Assembly (NCBI RefSeq): GCF_017875465.1
Contig: NZ_JAGGMQ010000001.1
Span: forward strand, 2,480,001 to 2,544,000
Direction: 5' to 3'
DNA: 64,000 bases
Source of the DNA: Winslowiella toletana
Lineage (GTDB): Bacteria > Pseudomonadota > Gammaproteobacteria > Enterobacterales > Enterobacteriaceae
Part shown: in pieces, positions 19,762-29,515 of the stretch
Numbering within the stretch: position 1 is the first letter of the stretch
How the letters are laid out: every line of letters starts with the position of its first letter
Translations under genes and position numbers: made by a program
Notes under the pieces: generated by a model
What the model saw: only the letters and a program-made list of their open reading frames with translations
Database searches by the model: none
What the model was told of the DNA's origin: nothing

Positions 19762-20818
19762 AGCAAAGTGGGTTAATCGTTTACTAACGTTATATACCGT
19801 ATTCTCCCGTCATTTAAAAAAGAATAAATCTCTGGATGCCGGAATGGCATTCCAGCGTATTGCTATATATTCGACCACGGCGTTGGGCGATTTAATGTTC
19901 AATACTCCAGCGATATATGCGCTAAAGCAGCGTTATCCGCATGCTTCATTTGTGCTGGTTTCCAGCGAAAAGAATCGACCGCTGGTGGCTGACAGTCCGT
20001 GGTTTGACGACGTTTTTTACTGGGATAACAAGATTCGGAATGCGCACCGGCTGATTAAACAATTACGTCATTTTAAGCCACAGCTGACGGTGATTCTGCA
20101 CTCCTATATGCCTTATGACATATTATGTGCCGTGTTATCTGGCAGCGAATATATCATTCGCGATCACTATCGTATTGACAGCCCAATCATGAATCGCTGG
20201 TTAAACGGCTGGTCTTCGCTTGCTGACCAGCATTTAATTCAGCGCAAACTGGATATGTTAACGGTTTTGGGATGTCGTAACGACGATCCCCGGATGCGCA
20301 TCCCGGTGACATGGCCAGCCGGCGAGCCAGCCAGCGGTAAAATCCGCGTAGGTTTTCAGATGGGAGCATCAGAAGCAAAACGCTGCTGGCCGGTTACGCA
20401 TTTTGTCGAGCTGGCTGCGTTATTGTGTCAGGACGGTAATTACCAGCCAGTACTCACTGGCGGTCCTAAAGATGTGGCTTTAATGCAGCAATTTGAGCAA
20501 CTGGCAGGTGAAGAACTCTTTTCCCAGGTTGAAAACCGGGTAGGTAAAACTTCGTTAGCTGAATTGTTGACGCTGATTGATGGATTCGATGTATTAGTGA
20601 CAGGGGATACCGGTCCGCTACATCTTGCCGTCGCGCTGCAGACTGCGACTGTGTGTCTGTTTGCTGATGCCGAGCCGAAACATACTGGCCCGTATCAGGA
20701 TCTGGAACGGCACTGCATCCTGAAAATTACTGATGATATGCCAGCGAGCAGTCAGCCTCTGGAACAAATCAGCGTGCAGGCGGTGCGTAAAAATATTAGC
20801 CAACTGGTGGCTAATTGA
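19748..20818 (+). CDS. GT9 heptosyltransferase-like protein
   Basis: A 356-residue family 9 glycosyltransferase. It has IAIYSTTALGDLMFNTPAIYALK near 38-60 (the ADP-heptose-type N-terminal pattern), VGFQMGASEAKRCWPVTHFVEL near 200 and VTGDTGPLHLAVALQT near 281. It is likely to add a heptose to the outer core, as extra heptosyltransferases do in Klebsiella and Serratia cores; donor and acceptor are unknown. The 14-bp overlap with the deacetylase gene shows coupled translation, so the two probably act on the same sugar branch. It converges on waaL. Confidence 0.8.
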   Translation: MKENKAKWVNRLLTLYTVFSRHLKKNKSLDAGMAFQRIAIYSTTALGDLMFNTPAIYALKQRYPHASFVLVSSEKNRPLVADSPWFDDVFYWDNKIRNAHRLIKQLRHFKPQLTVILHSYMPYDILCAVLSGSEYIIRDHYRIDSPIMNRWLNGWSSLADQHLIQRKLDMLTVLGCRNDDPRMRIPVTWPAGEPASGKIRVGFQMGASEAKRCWPVTHFVELAALLCQDGNYQPVLTGGPKDVALMQQFEQLAGEELFSQVENRVGKTSLAELLTLIDGFDVLVTGDTGPLHLAVALQTATVCLFADAEPKHTGPYQDLERHCILKITDDMPASSQPLEQISVQAVRKNISQLVAN

Positions 20819-20863
20819 CTGGCTGATACACCGGCATATTGCCGGTGTATTAATGATAATCGA

Positions 20864-22030
20864 TTACTTTTCCTGACGTTTCGGTAGCGCCATTACTACT
20901 GCCAGTGGCAGCCAGAAAATCACCCATGATACGCTTGGGTTACTGATAATAAACATGCCCTGGGTGGAGTAGAATATCAGGCTAAACAGAAACATCGACG
21001 TTTCCAGTGCGTGCCCCGCCTTAATTTGCTGCCATCCCATATAAAGACCGTAGGTGATTACACTTAATAGCAGCACTCCACCAATAATACCGCCTTTCAA
21101 CAGCGTGGCGAAATAGAGGCTGTGAGTGGTATGGACGCGCTGACCAACAACATTAACAAAGTCGAGTTGTTTATCAAAACCCCAGCCAAACCACGGCTTC
21201 TGCTGGACATAATGCAGCGCATTTTCCCAGATACCAAAACGCGTAAAGCTCTGTGAATAGCTCCGCTCTATGCGTACCAGCAGTTCATTGGCATTGGCAA
21301 AAACGATCACTGACACAATTACTGCAATAATCAAACCGATTATCAGCAGATGGCTGAGATGAATACGTTTAAACAGCAGCAGCGGCACGCAGGCGATTAC
21401 CAGTGCTAACAATGGACCACGGCTTTGGGTTAACAGCAGGCCCACGAGCAGGAAGGCAACGGGCAAATAAAGCCATTTATGTCCTGTTTCGCGGATAAGG
21501 ATTAAGCCACAAAAGATACCTATGCCGTAGTATCCCCCCATATCAATAACGTTTTCCGGCGCCAGTGAGAAGCCTGAACCCAAACGATTTTCAAACAGGA
21601 TATGCTTATCGACATAGTATAAGGTCAATAACAGTAGGACGAGAGCGCCGGAAAAAAACATTGCCAGCATGGTGTTTTTTTTACCCTGCATGGCAACCAG
21701 ATTAAAAAAGATAACGAACATAATAAGATAAAAACTGTGGGTCAGCTCTGAACTGATTCCCCGCTCTTCAGCACCCCACAGGGTACTGAGAGAGAAGTAG
21801 CTGAGGAAAATGGCAAGCACAAACAGACCGGTGTTAAAATCGCGATTGTTAAATACCTTTCCACGGATCTCTTCATTGAAAAGTATGATAATCAGGCACA
21901 GCATTAATGCTATATGAAAAAGATTATTGACCTTCCCCAAGCCACCGATCACTGGTAGTAAAAAAAGAAATGCTGCATAGAAAAAATAAAAAGATTTAAA
22001 TAAAAAAACATTTTTTTTATTAGAGATCAT
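20864..22030 (-). CDS. waaL: O-antigen ligase
   Basis: Joins undecaprenyl-linked O-antigen to the finished lipid A-core at the periplasmic face of the inner membrane. The 388-residue protein has about 11-12 membrane segments. The Wzy_C-type pattern is present: LLTQSRGPLLALV near 201-213, with the functional Arg, and a large periplasmic loop ending VGQRVHTTHSLYFATLLKGG near 312-331, with the conserved His. Base composition is more AT-rich than the flanking genes, usual for this variable gene. It overlaps the upstream WaaZ-like gene by 11 bp. Confidence 0.92.
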   Translation of the reverse strand: MISNKKNVFLFKSFYFFYAAFLFLLPVIGGLGKVNNLFHIALMLCLIIILFNEEIRGKVFNNRDFNTGLFVLAIFLSYFSLSTLWGAEERGISSELTHSFYLIMFVIFFNLVAMQGKKNTMLAMFFSGALVLLLLTLYYVDKHILFENRLGSGFSLAPENVIDMGGYYGIGIFCGLILIRETGHKWLYLPVAFLLVGLLLTQSRGPLLALVIACVPLLLFKRIHLSHLLIIGLIIAVIVSVIVFANANELLVRIERSYSQSFTRFGIWENALHYVQQKPWFGWGFDKQLDFVNVVGQRVHTTHSLYFATLLKGGIIGGVLLLSVITYGLYMGWQQIKAGHALETSMFLFSLIFYSTQGMFIISNPSVSWVIFWLPLAVVMALPKRQEK

Positions 22031-22916
22031 TGGAACTTACCTTTTTGAAAATGCTGCTATCTAATGCACTATTTAGTGAAAGGTTTAACACCTCTCTTTT
22101 TTCGTTATTAAATACGCCACTTGCATGTTTAAATGCCGGTTCAATTAATTCGTTGAATTTACTCTCAAGATAACTTGGCGAACAGTCATGTTCATTTTCA
22201 TAGAAACGGGGCTGCTGGAAATTATTCATATCCAGACCGGCAATAACCACTCTGTTGAACCCCATAAAATGGATCACCTGCAACGCCCAGTACACTACGG
22301 TGGCGGCGTCAAAGATGCCTTTGCGAATATCATGCGCAAAAGCGATATTTTCATTCTTTGCGCTGAAACTGATGCTTGCTTCATTCTGGTATTGCAGATG
22401 AATCTCTTCAGGCCAAAGCTTAGGCTGGAAAATTTTAAAACAGGCGTCTTCAATGATCGCCACCTGGCAGCGTATGGCTGAAAAACCAAAGTGGTCGATT
22501 ATTTTTACGATGCCGTGAACAGTGGTGAAAAAAAGAATCTGCGGATCCTTAATCATCTCGCTGACCATGCTCAACCGCTGATCTATAAAAGTCATATCAA
22601 CAATAATATAAAATCTGAAGCTAGCCCGGTCTTGCAGGAACCAGGAACCGTTCACACCCATCGCAGGCATTTGCTGCAATGGAGCAAAATCGGTTTGATT
22701 GACCGACGGACCCGAGGCGACGAGCAGCAGGTCGCCAGAGTATTTTCCCCGCAGATCGGAAAGGTTTACAATCGGTACCTGCTGCCCGCGTAATCTGAGG
22801 CTGGTGATATGCCCTTCACTGGCGCGAGTGATTCTGACATAAGGCCACAGATTTTCATTATGGCGATAGCGACGCGGGCGAGTATACCGGTAGATCTGCT
22901 TGAAGAATGTTCCCAT
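22020..22916 (-). CDS. WaaZ-like putative Kdo III transferase
   Basis: A 298-residue protein that follows the pattern I recall for E. coli WaaZ, which adds a third Kdo to the inner core. Shared features are a VASGPSVN start to the fold near 66, MGVNGSWFL near 86, a VDMTFIDQR stretch near 107 and the C-terminal block IRKGIFDAATVVYWALQVIHF with AGLDMNNFQQPRFYENE near 225-241. No signal peptide or strong membrane segment is seen. It is AT-rich compared with the neighbours and translationally coupled to waaL. The family match is from memory and spread along the protein; substrate is inferred, so no symbol is given. Confidence 0.72.
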   Translation of the reverse strand: MGTFFKQIYRYTRPRRYRHNENLWPYVRITRASEGHITSLRLRGQQVPIVNLSDLRGKYSGDLLLVASGPSVNQTDFAPLQQMPAMGVNGSWFLQDRASFRFYIIVDMTFIDQRLSMVSEMIKDPQILFFTTVHGIVKIIDHFGFSAIRCQVAIIEDACFKIFQPKLWPEEIHLQYQNEASISFSAKNENIAFAHDIRKGIFDAATVVYWALQVIHFMGFNRVVIAGLDMNNFQQPRFYENEHDCSPSYLESKFNELIEPAFKHASGVFNNEKREVLNLSLNSALDSSIFKKVSSNDL

Positions 22917-23114
22917 TTGTACCGATTTTTCCTCATATTTTTAACAACTTATAGTTAAGTTGCTAATGTATTCAGGGTAGAGATGACTGGCGCAGCGCCC
23001 AATTTTGCTGATTTTACAGGGCGGCTAAAAAGTGTCCATCAAACTTCCCCTATAAATATGAAGAATCTTTTGCCAGTTTTAACATCGGATGAAGGATTTG
23101 TTCATCTTCTGGCG

Positions 23115-24077
23115 TTAAAACAACGTCACAAGTTTTTGCATCACGTTTTCAGAACTAATTGAGGCTATCTTTTGGTCTTCGGCTTTCACCACAAACTGAT
23201 TCTTCCCATACCCCCCAATCAGACCAGGATCCGTAGGGCCATACAGCGTGATATTGGGACGGTCGAGCGCCGCGGTTAAATGGCTTAAACCGGTATCAAC
23301 AGACACTACCGCTTTAGCACCGGCCAGGGTTCGCGCCACTTCTTCCAGCGTCAGTTTCGGTAATACATCAACGTGGTCAAAACCTTCCGCCAGCCGCTCT
23401 GCGCGCTGACGTTCATGCTCGGCGCCCCACGGCAGTTTAATGCGCAACCCGGAAGCGGCAACTAAACCGATCAGCTCGCGCCACTGCAGTTCCGGCCAGT
23501 GCTTGCTGTCACGGGTAGTGGCATGCAAAAACACCAGGTACGGATGGGTATCGATCGGCGGTTCCGCCAGAAAATGCGCCGCAATGCCGTAATCGCCAGA
23601 GGTGGTGGGTTTTTCGTAGCCCAGACTTTTGGCGAACAGTTCGCGCGTGCGTTCAACCGCATGCTGATGCTTATCAATTTCGTGGCGTTTGTCATACCAC
23701 CAGCTGGCGAAAGGTTCACGTGCGCTGCGACTGTCCTGGCCATGCTTAACGCCTTTTGCCAGACGGGTAACCAGCGCCGCGCTTTTGATCAAACCCTGGG
23801 CATCGATCACTACATCATAGCTGCGTGATTGCAGCTCGCGTTTAAACTGCACGCGCTCTTCACGCTGCTGGCTGCCAAACCAGTGTTTGCGCCAGCGACG
23901 AATCGCCACTGGCAACACGCGGTCAACGGCCGGATGCCATGAGGGGATTTGGGCAAAGCCCTCCTCCACTGCCCAGTCAAAGCGGATGCCCGGAATGGCA
24001 TGCATCGCATCGGTCAGCGCTGGCAGCGTATGCAGAACATCGCCCATCGATGACGTTTTAACAATCAGAACCTGCAT
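23115..24077 (-). CDS. waaC: LPS heptosyltransferase I
   Basis: Adds L-glycero-D-manno-heptose I to Kdo on lipid A in the cytoplasm. The 320-residue GT9 enzyme begins MQVLIVKTSSMGDVLHTLPAL, the canonical WaaC start with the conserved Asp in SSMGDV. It has FLHATTRDSKHWPE near 185 and VSVDTGLSHLTAALDRPNITLYGPTDP near 258, the donor-binding block. It follows waaF with a one-base overlap, as in E. coli. Its 3' end is followed by about 200 bp carrying the promoter of the WaaZ-like/waaL unit. Confidence 0.97.
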   Translation of the reverse strand: MQVLIVKTSSMGDVLHTLPALTDAMHAIPGIRFDWAVEEGFAQIPSWHPAVDRVLPVAIRRWRKHWFGSQQREERVQFKRELQSRSYDVVIDAQGLIKSAALVTRLAKGVKHGQDSRSAREPFASWWYDKRHEIDKHQHAVERTRELFAKSLGYEKPTTSGDYGIAAHFLAEPPIDTHPYLVFLHATTRDSKHWPELQWRELIGLVAASGLRIKLPWGAEHERQRAERLAEGFDHVDVLPKLTLEEVARTLAGAKAVVSVDTGLSHLTAALDRPNITLYGPTDPGLIGGYGKNQFVVKAEDQKIASISSENVMQKLVTLF

Positions 24078-25126
24078 TAACTCTCCTGGCCCGGTGCGAG
24101 CAGGTTTTCCAGCTCAGCCATAACGCGAGCGGGCTGAATATCAATCAAGCTCTGGTGATAACCCTGTTCGGCATCACCTTTGCGAACTTTGTGGTAGCCG
24201 GTAATCAGGCGGATAACGCGCGCCTGCTGCGACAACGGCGGGGTAAAGTCCGGGCTGCTGGGGCCATACAGCGCCACCAGTGGACGATTAAGCGCCGCGG
24301 CAATATGCATCAGACCCGAATCATTACTGACCACGGCACTGCAGTGAGCCAGCAGAATCACCGCCTGCTCCAGCTGAGTTTCACCGGCCAGATTACGGCA
24401 GAATGGACGCGCCGCTTCCGGTAGTGACTGAATTATCTGCTCGCCGGTTTCATGATCTTTCGCCGAGCCAAACAGCAGCACCTGCTTACCTTGTTCAATC
24501 AGCTGCTGCGCCAGCGCTGCATAGTGATAATGTGGCCAGCGTTTGGCCGGGCCAAATTCGGCGCCGGGACAAAAACCGATGGCCGGGCGCTCAGTGGTGA
24601 GCGCAAAAGCAGCCGCGGTGGTCACTTTTTCCGCGTCACTGACCTGCAGCTGCGGCCAAAGCAACGGCTGTGGCAGATCGCGTGCGGTTTTAATCCGGTC
24701 CTTGTCATAAGCAAGCGCCACATAGCGCTCGACCATTAACGGGAAGGCCGGTTTATCCAGCACGCGCAGATCATTCAGCAGGCCGTAGCGCATTTCACCA
24801 CGCCAGCCGATGCGCTGTCTGATGCCAGCGAAGAAGGGCACTAACGCCGATTTAAACGAATTAGGCAGTACATAGGCACGATCATAGCCCTGAACGCTTA
24901 GCGCTTTACCCAGGCGACGGCGCTCGGCAATTTCCAGTGCGCCGTGTCCCAGCGGCATCGCCAGCGCCTCGTTAACTTCCGGCATGCGGGACAGCAGGGG
25001 ACGGCACCACGCAGGCGCCATCACGTCAATCACCGCCTCAGGATATGCAGCCTTCAGCGTGCGATACAGACTTTGCGACATCATCATGTCGCCGACCCAT
25101 GACGGCCCGATCACCAGAATTTTCAT
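24077..25126 (-). CDS. waaF: LPS heptosyltransferase II
   Basis: Adds heptose II to heptose I of the inner core. The 349-residue GT9 protein starts MKILVIGPSWVGDMMMSQSLYRTLK, the usual WaaF start, and has FCPGAEFGPAKRWPHYHYAAL near 183-203 and VVSNDSGLMHIAAALNRPLVALYG near 260-283. It lies between hldD (33 bp upstream) and waaC (one-base overlap) in the conserved hldD-waaF-waaC operon, which supplies both the ADP-heptose epimerase and the two transferases. Confidence 0.97.
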   Translation of the reverse strand: MKILVIGPSWVGDMMMSQSLYRTLKAAYPEAVIDVMAPAWCRPLLSRMPEVNEALAMPLGHGALEIAERRRLGKALSVQGYDRAYVLPNSFKSALVPFFAGIRQRIGWRGEMRYGLLNDLRVLDKPAFPLMVERYVALAYDKDRIKTARDLPQPLLWPQLQVSDAEKVTTAAAFALTTERPAIGFCPGAEFGPAKRWPHYHYAALAQQLIEQGKQVLLFGSAKDHETGEQIIQSLPEAARPFCRNLAGETQLEQAVILLAHCSAVVSNDSGLMHIAAALNRPLVALYGPSSPDFTPPLSQQARVIRLITGYHKVRKGDAEQGYHQSLIDIQPARVMAELENLLAPGQES

Positions 25127-25159
25127 CGACGAGATTGCCTTCCTTATGCGTGATATGCG

Positions 25160-26092
25160 TTATGCGTCGCGGTTCAGCCAGGCCATATATTCTGCTACAC
25201 CTTCCGCCACCGTTTTAAACGGCTTGTCATAGCCCGCAGCCCGCAGCTTAGTCAGATCGGCGAGGGTGAATGCCTGGTAACGTCCTTTCAGTTTTTCCGG
25301 GAATGGCACGTATTCAATTTCACCTTTCTGGTGATAATTCAGTGCAGCGTCCGCCACTTCCTGGAAGGATTCGGCACGGCCGGTACCGCAGTTGAAAATG
25401 CCGGAAACGCCATTTTTCCAGAACCACAGATTCACCGCCGCCACGTCTTCAACGTAGATAAAGTCGCGTTTAAAGCCGTCGCTGCCTTCAAACAGTTTCG
25501 GATTTTCGCCGTTATTCAGCTGAGTGTTCAGGTGGAAAGCCACACTGGCCATGCTGCCTTTATGGCCCTCACGCGGACCATAAACGTTGAAGTAACGGAA
25601 ACCACAAATCTGCGATTCAGCTTCCGGCAGAATCTGACGCACATACTGGTCAAACAGCACTTTGGAGTAGCCGTAGACGTTTAGCGGCTGCTCATACTGA
25701 CGCTCTTCAATAAAGTCGGTGTTGCGACCACCGTAAGTGGCGGCGGAAGAGGCGTAGAGGAACGGGATTTCACGCTCCAGACAGAAGTGCAGCAGCTCTT
25801 TAGAGTACTGATAGTTGTTATCCATCATATACTTGCCATCCCACTCGGTGGTGGAAGAGCAGGCGCCTTCATGGAATACCGCTTCAATGGTGCCGAAGTC
25901 ATCGCCGGCGACCACGCTGGCGATAAAATCTTCTTTATCCATATAGTCAGTGATATCTAAATCCACCAGATTGACGAACTTGGTGCCGTCTTTCAGGTTA
26001 TCCACTACCAGGATGTCATTAAAGCCGTCGTTATTGAGCGCTTTAACAATATTGCTGCCAATAAAGCCAGCGCCGCCAGTCACGATAATCAT
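25160..26092 (-). CDS. hldD: ADP-L-glycero-D-manno-heptose-6-epimerase
   Basis: Last step of ADP-heptose synthesis, turning the D-glycero form into the L-glycero form used by WaaC and WaaF. The 310-residue short-chain dehydrogenase-like enzyme starts [19 protein letters not shown] (NADP-binding GxxGxxG) and has the catalytic YGYSK motif (Tyr-x-x-x-Lys) near 140. [18 protein letters not shown] follows near 175. An in-frame start at 26122 would add ten residues ahead of the Rossmann fold and is not used. It is first in the hldD-waaF-waaC operon and divergent from kbl. Confidence 0.97.
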   Translation of the reverse strand: MIIVTGGAGFIGSNIVKALNNDGFNDILVVDNLKDGTKFVNLVDLDITDYMDKEDFIASVVAGDDFGTIEAVFHEGACSSTTEWDGKYMMDNNYQYSKELLHFCLEREIPFLYASSAATYGGRNTDFIEERQYEQPLNVYGYSKVLFDQYVRQILPEAESQICGFRYFNVYGPREGHKGSMASVAFHLNTQLNNGENPKLFEGSDGFKRDFIYVEDVAAVNLWFWKNGVSGIFNCGTGRAESFQEVADAALNYHQKGEIEYVPFPEKLKGRYQAFTLADLTKLRAAGYDKPFKTVAEGVAEYMAWLNRDA

Positions 26093-26120
26093 GAGCTTAA
26101 CCTTAACCTTGAACAGTGGC

Positions 26121-26139
26121 ATGAAACAGGAGGTTTCAT
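26121..26139. promoter_or_regulatory. Small hairpin in the hldD upstream region
   Basis: ATGAAAC and GTTTCAT pair perfectly around AGGAG, 29 bp before the hldD start. In the hldD leader RNA it would form a compact stem. The role is unknown; E. coli hldD is heat-inducible, but I see no sigma-32 hexamers here. Confidence 0.4.
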
Positions 26140-26327
26140 ACGCTTATAACACTCATCATAACATTTCATTGGCGGGCAGACAGCCAGATGAGTCCGTAAC
26201 GGAATGTAACTGATGTCTGATGGCGTGATATATGCTGCAAAATTGACAATCGGTATGGTGATTTATCGTTTAAGTCGCTTCTCTTCAGTAATATGTGCCA
26301 GAGGTTGGCTAATAATGGAGGGCAAAC

Positions 26328-27524
26328 ATGAGCAGGAATTTTTATCGTCAAATCAACGATCAACTGGCGGAAAGCCGTCAGGAAGGTCTGTTCAAAGAAG
26401 AACGCATTATTACTTCGCCACAACAGGCTGATATCGAAACAGGCGACGGGCATCATGTCATCAATTTTTGCGCCAATAATTATCTCGGGCTGGCGAATCA
26501 TCCGGCGCTGATTCTGGCGGCCAAAGAGGGCATGGACAGCCATGGCTTTGGCATGGCTTCGGTGCGCTTTATCTGCGGCACTCAGGATAGCCATAAACAG
26601 CTGGAAAAACGGCTGGCAGAATTTCTCGGTATGGAAGACGCCATTCTCTACTCCTCCTGCTTCGACGCCAATGGCGGCCTGTTTGAGACACTGCTGGGCG
26701 CTGAAGACGCCATTATCTCGGATGCATTAAATCATGCCTCGATTATTGATGGCGTGCGTCTGTGTAAAGCCAGACGTTATCGCTACGCTAATAATGATAT
26801 GGGGGAGCTGCAGGCGCGGCTGGAAGAAGCGAAAACGGCGGGCGCACGACATATTATGATTGCCACCGATGGCGTCTTCTCCATGGACGGTATTATTGCC
26901 AATCTGCAGGGCATTTGCGATCTGGCTGATCGGTACGACGCGCTGGTGATGGTGGATGACTCCCATGCCGTCGGTTTTGTCGGCGCCAGCGGACGCGGCA
27001 CCCATGAATACTGCGAAGTGATGGGTCGCGTCGATATTATTACCGGCACGCTGGGTAAAGCGCTCGGCGGCGCATCCGGTGGCTATACCGCAGCCAAAAA
27101 AGAGGTGGTGGAGTGGCTGCGTCAACGTTCACGGCCCTATCTGTTCTCCAACTCGCTGGCGCCGGCAATTGTGGCTGCCTCAATCCGCGTGCTGGATATG
27201 CTGGCCGAAGGTGATGGCCTGCGTCAGCGCCTGTGGAATAACGTCCGTTACTTCCGTGAAGAGATGACCAAAGCCGGATTTACCCTTGCTGGCGCCGATC
27301 ACGCGATTATTCCGGTGATGCTGGGTGAGGCGACAGTGGCGCAGGAGTTTGCGCGCCTGCTGCAACAGGAGGGGATTTATGTCACCGGTTTCTTCTATCC
27401 AGTGGTGCCGAAAGGCGCGGCGCGTATCCGTACTCAAATTTCAGCTGGCCATAGCCAGCAGCAGCTGGTGCGCGCGGTAGAGGCGTTTACGCGGATTGGT
27501 AAGCAACTTAACGTTATTGGCTGA
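26328..27524 (+). CDS. kbl: Glycine C-acetyltransferase (2-amino-3-ketobutyrate CoA ligase)
   Basis: A PLP enzyme of 398 residues. With Tdh it degrades threonine: Tdh oxidises threonine to 2-amino-3-ketobutyrate, and Kbl cleaves that with CoA to glycine and acetyl-CoA. Family motifs of the alpha-oxoamine synthases are clear: [10 protein letters not shown] near 44-53, the [18 protein letters not shown] segment near 207-224 and [14 protein letters not shown] near 240, whose Lys binds PLP. GGAGGG precedes the ATG. It is the first gene of kbl-tdh, 12 bp upstream of tdh, and divergent from hldD. Confidence 0.97.
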   Translation: MSRNFYRQINDQLAESRQEGLFKEERIITSPQQADIETGDGHHVINFCANNYLGLANHPALILAAKEGMDSHGFGMASVRFICGTQDSHKQLEKRLAEFLGMEDAILYSSCFDANGGLFETLLGAEDAIISDALNHASIIDGVRLCKARRYRYANNDMGELQARLEEAKTAGARHIMIATDGVFSMDGIIANLQGICDLADRYDALVMVDDSHAVGFVGASGRGTHEYCEVMGRVDIITGTLGKALGGASGGYTAAKKEVVEWLRQRSRPYLFSNSLAPAIVAASIRVLDMLAEGDGLRQRLWNNVRYFREEMTKAGFTLAGADHAIIPVMLGEATVAQEFARLLQQEGIYVTGFFYPVVPKGAARIRTQISAGHSQQQLVRAVEAFTRIGKQLNVIG

Positions 27525-27535
27525 GAGGTGAGGCG

Positions 27536-28561
27536 ATGAGAGCACTGGCGAAACTAAAGGCGGAAGCTGGCATCTGGATGACCGAAGCGCCGATTCCGCA
27601 GCCGGGCCATAACGATCTGCTGATTAAAATCCGCAAAACCGCCATCTGCGGCACTGATGTGCATATCTACAACTGGGATGAATGGTCGCAAAAGACGATT
27701 CCGGTGCCGATGATTGTCGGCCATGAGTATGTTGGGGAAGTGGTGGCGATTGGCCAGGAGGTGAATGGCTACCAGATCGGCGATCGCGTCTCAGGCGAAG
27801 GCCATATCACCTGTGGTCACTGCCGTAACTGTCGCGCCGGGCGTACCCATTTATGTCGTAATGCCATCGGGGTTGGCGTTAATCGTCAGGGGTGTTTTGC
27901 CGAGTACCTGGTGATCCCGGCTTTTAACGCCTTTAAAATTCCCGACAATATCTCCGATGAGCTGGCGGCGATTTTCGATCCCTTTGGCAACGCGGTCCAT
28001 ACGGCGCTCTCTTTCGATTTAGTCGGTGAAGATGTGCTGATCTCAGGAGCCGGACCAATCGGCATTATGGCCGCGGCGGTCTGCAAACATGTGGGCGCAC
28101 GCCATGTGGTGATCACCGACGTCAATGACTATCGTCTTGAGCTGGCGCGCAAAATGGGTGTGACGCGCGCAGTGAATGTTAATCAGGAAAACCTGAATAA
28201 AATCATGGGCGAGCTGGGAATGACCGAAGGGTTTGATGTCGGACTGGAGATGTCCGGCGCACCACCGGCGTTTCGTACGCTGCTGGCGGCGATGAATCAC
28301 GGCGGCAGGATTGCGCTGTTGGGTATTCCGCCTTCGGAGATGTCGATCGACTGGAATCAGGTGATCTTTAAAGGGCTGTTTATTAAAGGCATCTATGGTC
28401 GCGAGATGTTTGAAACCTGGTACAAAATGGCGGCGTTGATTCAGTCCGGCCTTGATTTAACGCCGATTATTACCCATCGCTACAGCATTGATCAGTTTCA
28501 GCAGGGGTTTGACGATATGCGTTCCGGTCAGTCCGGCAAAGTGGTATTGAGCTGGGATTGA
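27536..28561 (+). CDS. tdh: L-threonine 3-dehydrogenase
   Basis: A zinc- and NAD-dependent medium-chain dehydrogenase of 341 residues. It shows the catalytic zinc Cys in [16 protein letters not shown] near 35-50, GHEYVGEV near 63, the structural zinc cluster [15 protein letters not shown] at about 93-107 and the nucleotide-binding [13 protein letters not shown] near 170. It is the second gene of the kbl-tdh threonine breakdown operon, ending just before a palindromic repeat and converging on yibQ. Confidence 0.97.
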   Translation: MRALAKLKAEAGIWMTEAPIPQPGHNDLLIKIRKTAICGTDVHIYNWDEWSQKTIPVPMIVGHEYVGEVVAIGQEVNGYQIGDRVSGEGHITCGHCRNCRAGRTHLCRNAIGVGVNRQGCFAEYLVIPAFNAFKIPDNISDELAAIFDPFGNAVHTALSFDLVGEDVLISGAGPIGIMAAAVCKHVGARHVVITDVNDYRLELARKMGVTRAVNVNQENLNKIMGELGMTEGFDVGLEMSGAPPAFRTLLAAMNHGGRIALLGIPPSEMSIDWNQVIFKGLFIKGIYGREMFETWYKMAALIQSGLDLTPIITHRYSIDQFQQGFDDMRSGQSGKVVLSWD

Positions 28562-28573
28562 TTTTGCCGGTCA

Positions 28574-28597
28574 ATGGGCGGCGTTATCGCCGCCCAT
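28574..28597. repeat. GC-rich palindromic repeat (REP-like), copy 1
   Basis: ATGGGCGGCG and CGCCGCCCAT pair perfectly around TTAT, between the converging stops of tdh and yibQ. The GGGCGGCG/CGCCGCCC arms recur at 49110-49129 and 53962-53981, with weaker forms at 34412, 45021 and 49062. It may also end transcription from both sides. Confidence 0.8.
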
Positions 28598-28603
28598 GCC
28601 AAA

Positions 28604-29512
28604 TCAGAACAGTTTTTTCAGCGTTTTTACCGGATAACTGTCGGCAATGCTGTCGCCAATCACGCCGAGCACACGGGTGGCCGGCACTGGCTGCGTGGCG
28701 TTTTTATTGATGCACAGCTCACCGCCATGGAACGGATTACGCGGCTTAGCCGGTTTGCTTTCCGGCGGCAGCGGCTTGTTGTTGATGCGTTGCGGTTCGT
28801 TAAGCAACTGACCCGGGCGCACCAGCGTAATATCCGCTGGCAGCGTCGGCAGCATCTGCTGCAACACTTTTACCGTGGTCGGATGGGGATGGCCGATAGC
28901 GATAGCTGAACCATCGCGCCGGGCAAGCCGCACCGCGCGGGTGAACTGCTTGCGGATCTCAGCTTCATTCTGACTGTCGTCAAGGAAGACACGGCGTTTA
29001 ATCACTTTCACGCTGGTTCCCGCCGCCGCACGCGTGGACTGACTGTTGGCGATAGTCATGCTGTCGAGAAAGTAAAAGTTATAGTGATCGAGCACCTGCA
29101 TCACTTTCTGCATGCCAGGCAGGCTGGACGTCATGGCGCTACCCATATGATTGTTCAGACCGACCGCATAAGGGACGCTCTTCACCGCGTCACTGATAAT
29201 GCGTGCGATCTCGGCGCTGCTCATCTCCGGGTGTAAGGTATCTTTTTCCAGCGGTTGCTTGCTGAGTGGCGCCATTGGCAGATGGATCAGGACTTCATGG
29301 CCGCGTTGATGAGCTTTGGTCGCCATCTCGCGGGCATGGGGAGCGTTTGGCAGTACGGCGACGGAAATCGCTGGCGGCATCTGCAAAACCTGATTTTCCT
29401 GGGCGGGACGATAACCGAAATCGTCAATAACGATAGCCAGTTTCCCGGCATGGGCTGAGCAGGTAAATAACAGACTGCTCAGGAGTCCGGTGAGTTTTAA
29501 GCGCTGAAACAA
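28604..29512 (-). CDS. yibQ: Divergent polysaccharide deacetylase, YibQ family
   Basis: A 302-residue periplasmic protein with a signal peptide ending around CSAHA (residue 22). The divergent deacetylase fold begins KLAIVIDDFGYRPAQENQ and continues with HEVLIHLPMAP near 72, GLNNHMGSAMTS near 118 and AIAIGHPHPTTVKVLQ near 202. These keep the conserved Asp and His residues, but the family's activity is not established to my knowledge. It follows envC by 3 bp, as in E. coli, so a link to peptidoglycan remodelling is plausible but unproven. Confidence 0.88.
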   Translation of the reverse strand: MFQRLKLTGLLSSLLFTCSAHAGKLAIVIDDFGYRPAQENQVLQMPPAISVAVLPNAPHAREMATKAHQRGHEVLIHLPMAPLSKQPLEKDTLHPEMSSAEIARIISDAVKSVPYAVGLNNHMGSAMTSSLPGMQKVMQVLDHYNFYFLDSMTIANSQSTRAAAGTSVKVIKRRVFLDDSQNEAEIRKQFTRAVRLARRDGSAIAIGHPHPTTVKVLQQMLPTLPADITLVRPGQLLNEPQRINNKPLPPESKPAKPRNPFHGGELCINKNATQPVPATRVLGVIGDSIADSYPVKTLKKLF

Positions 29513-29515
29513 GAC

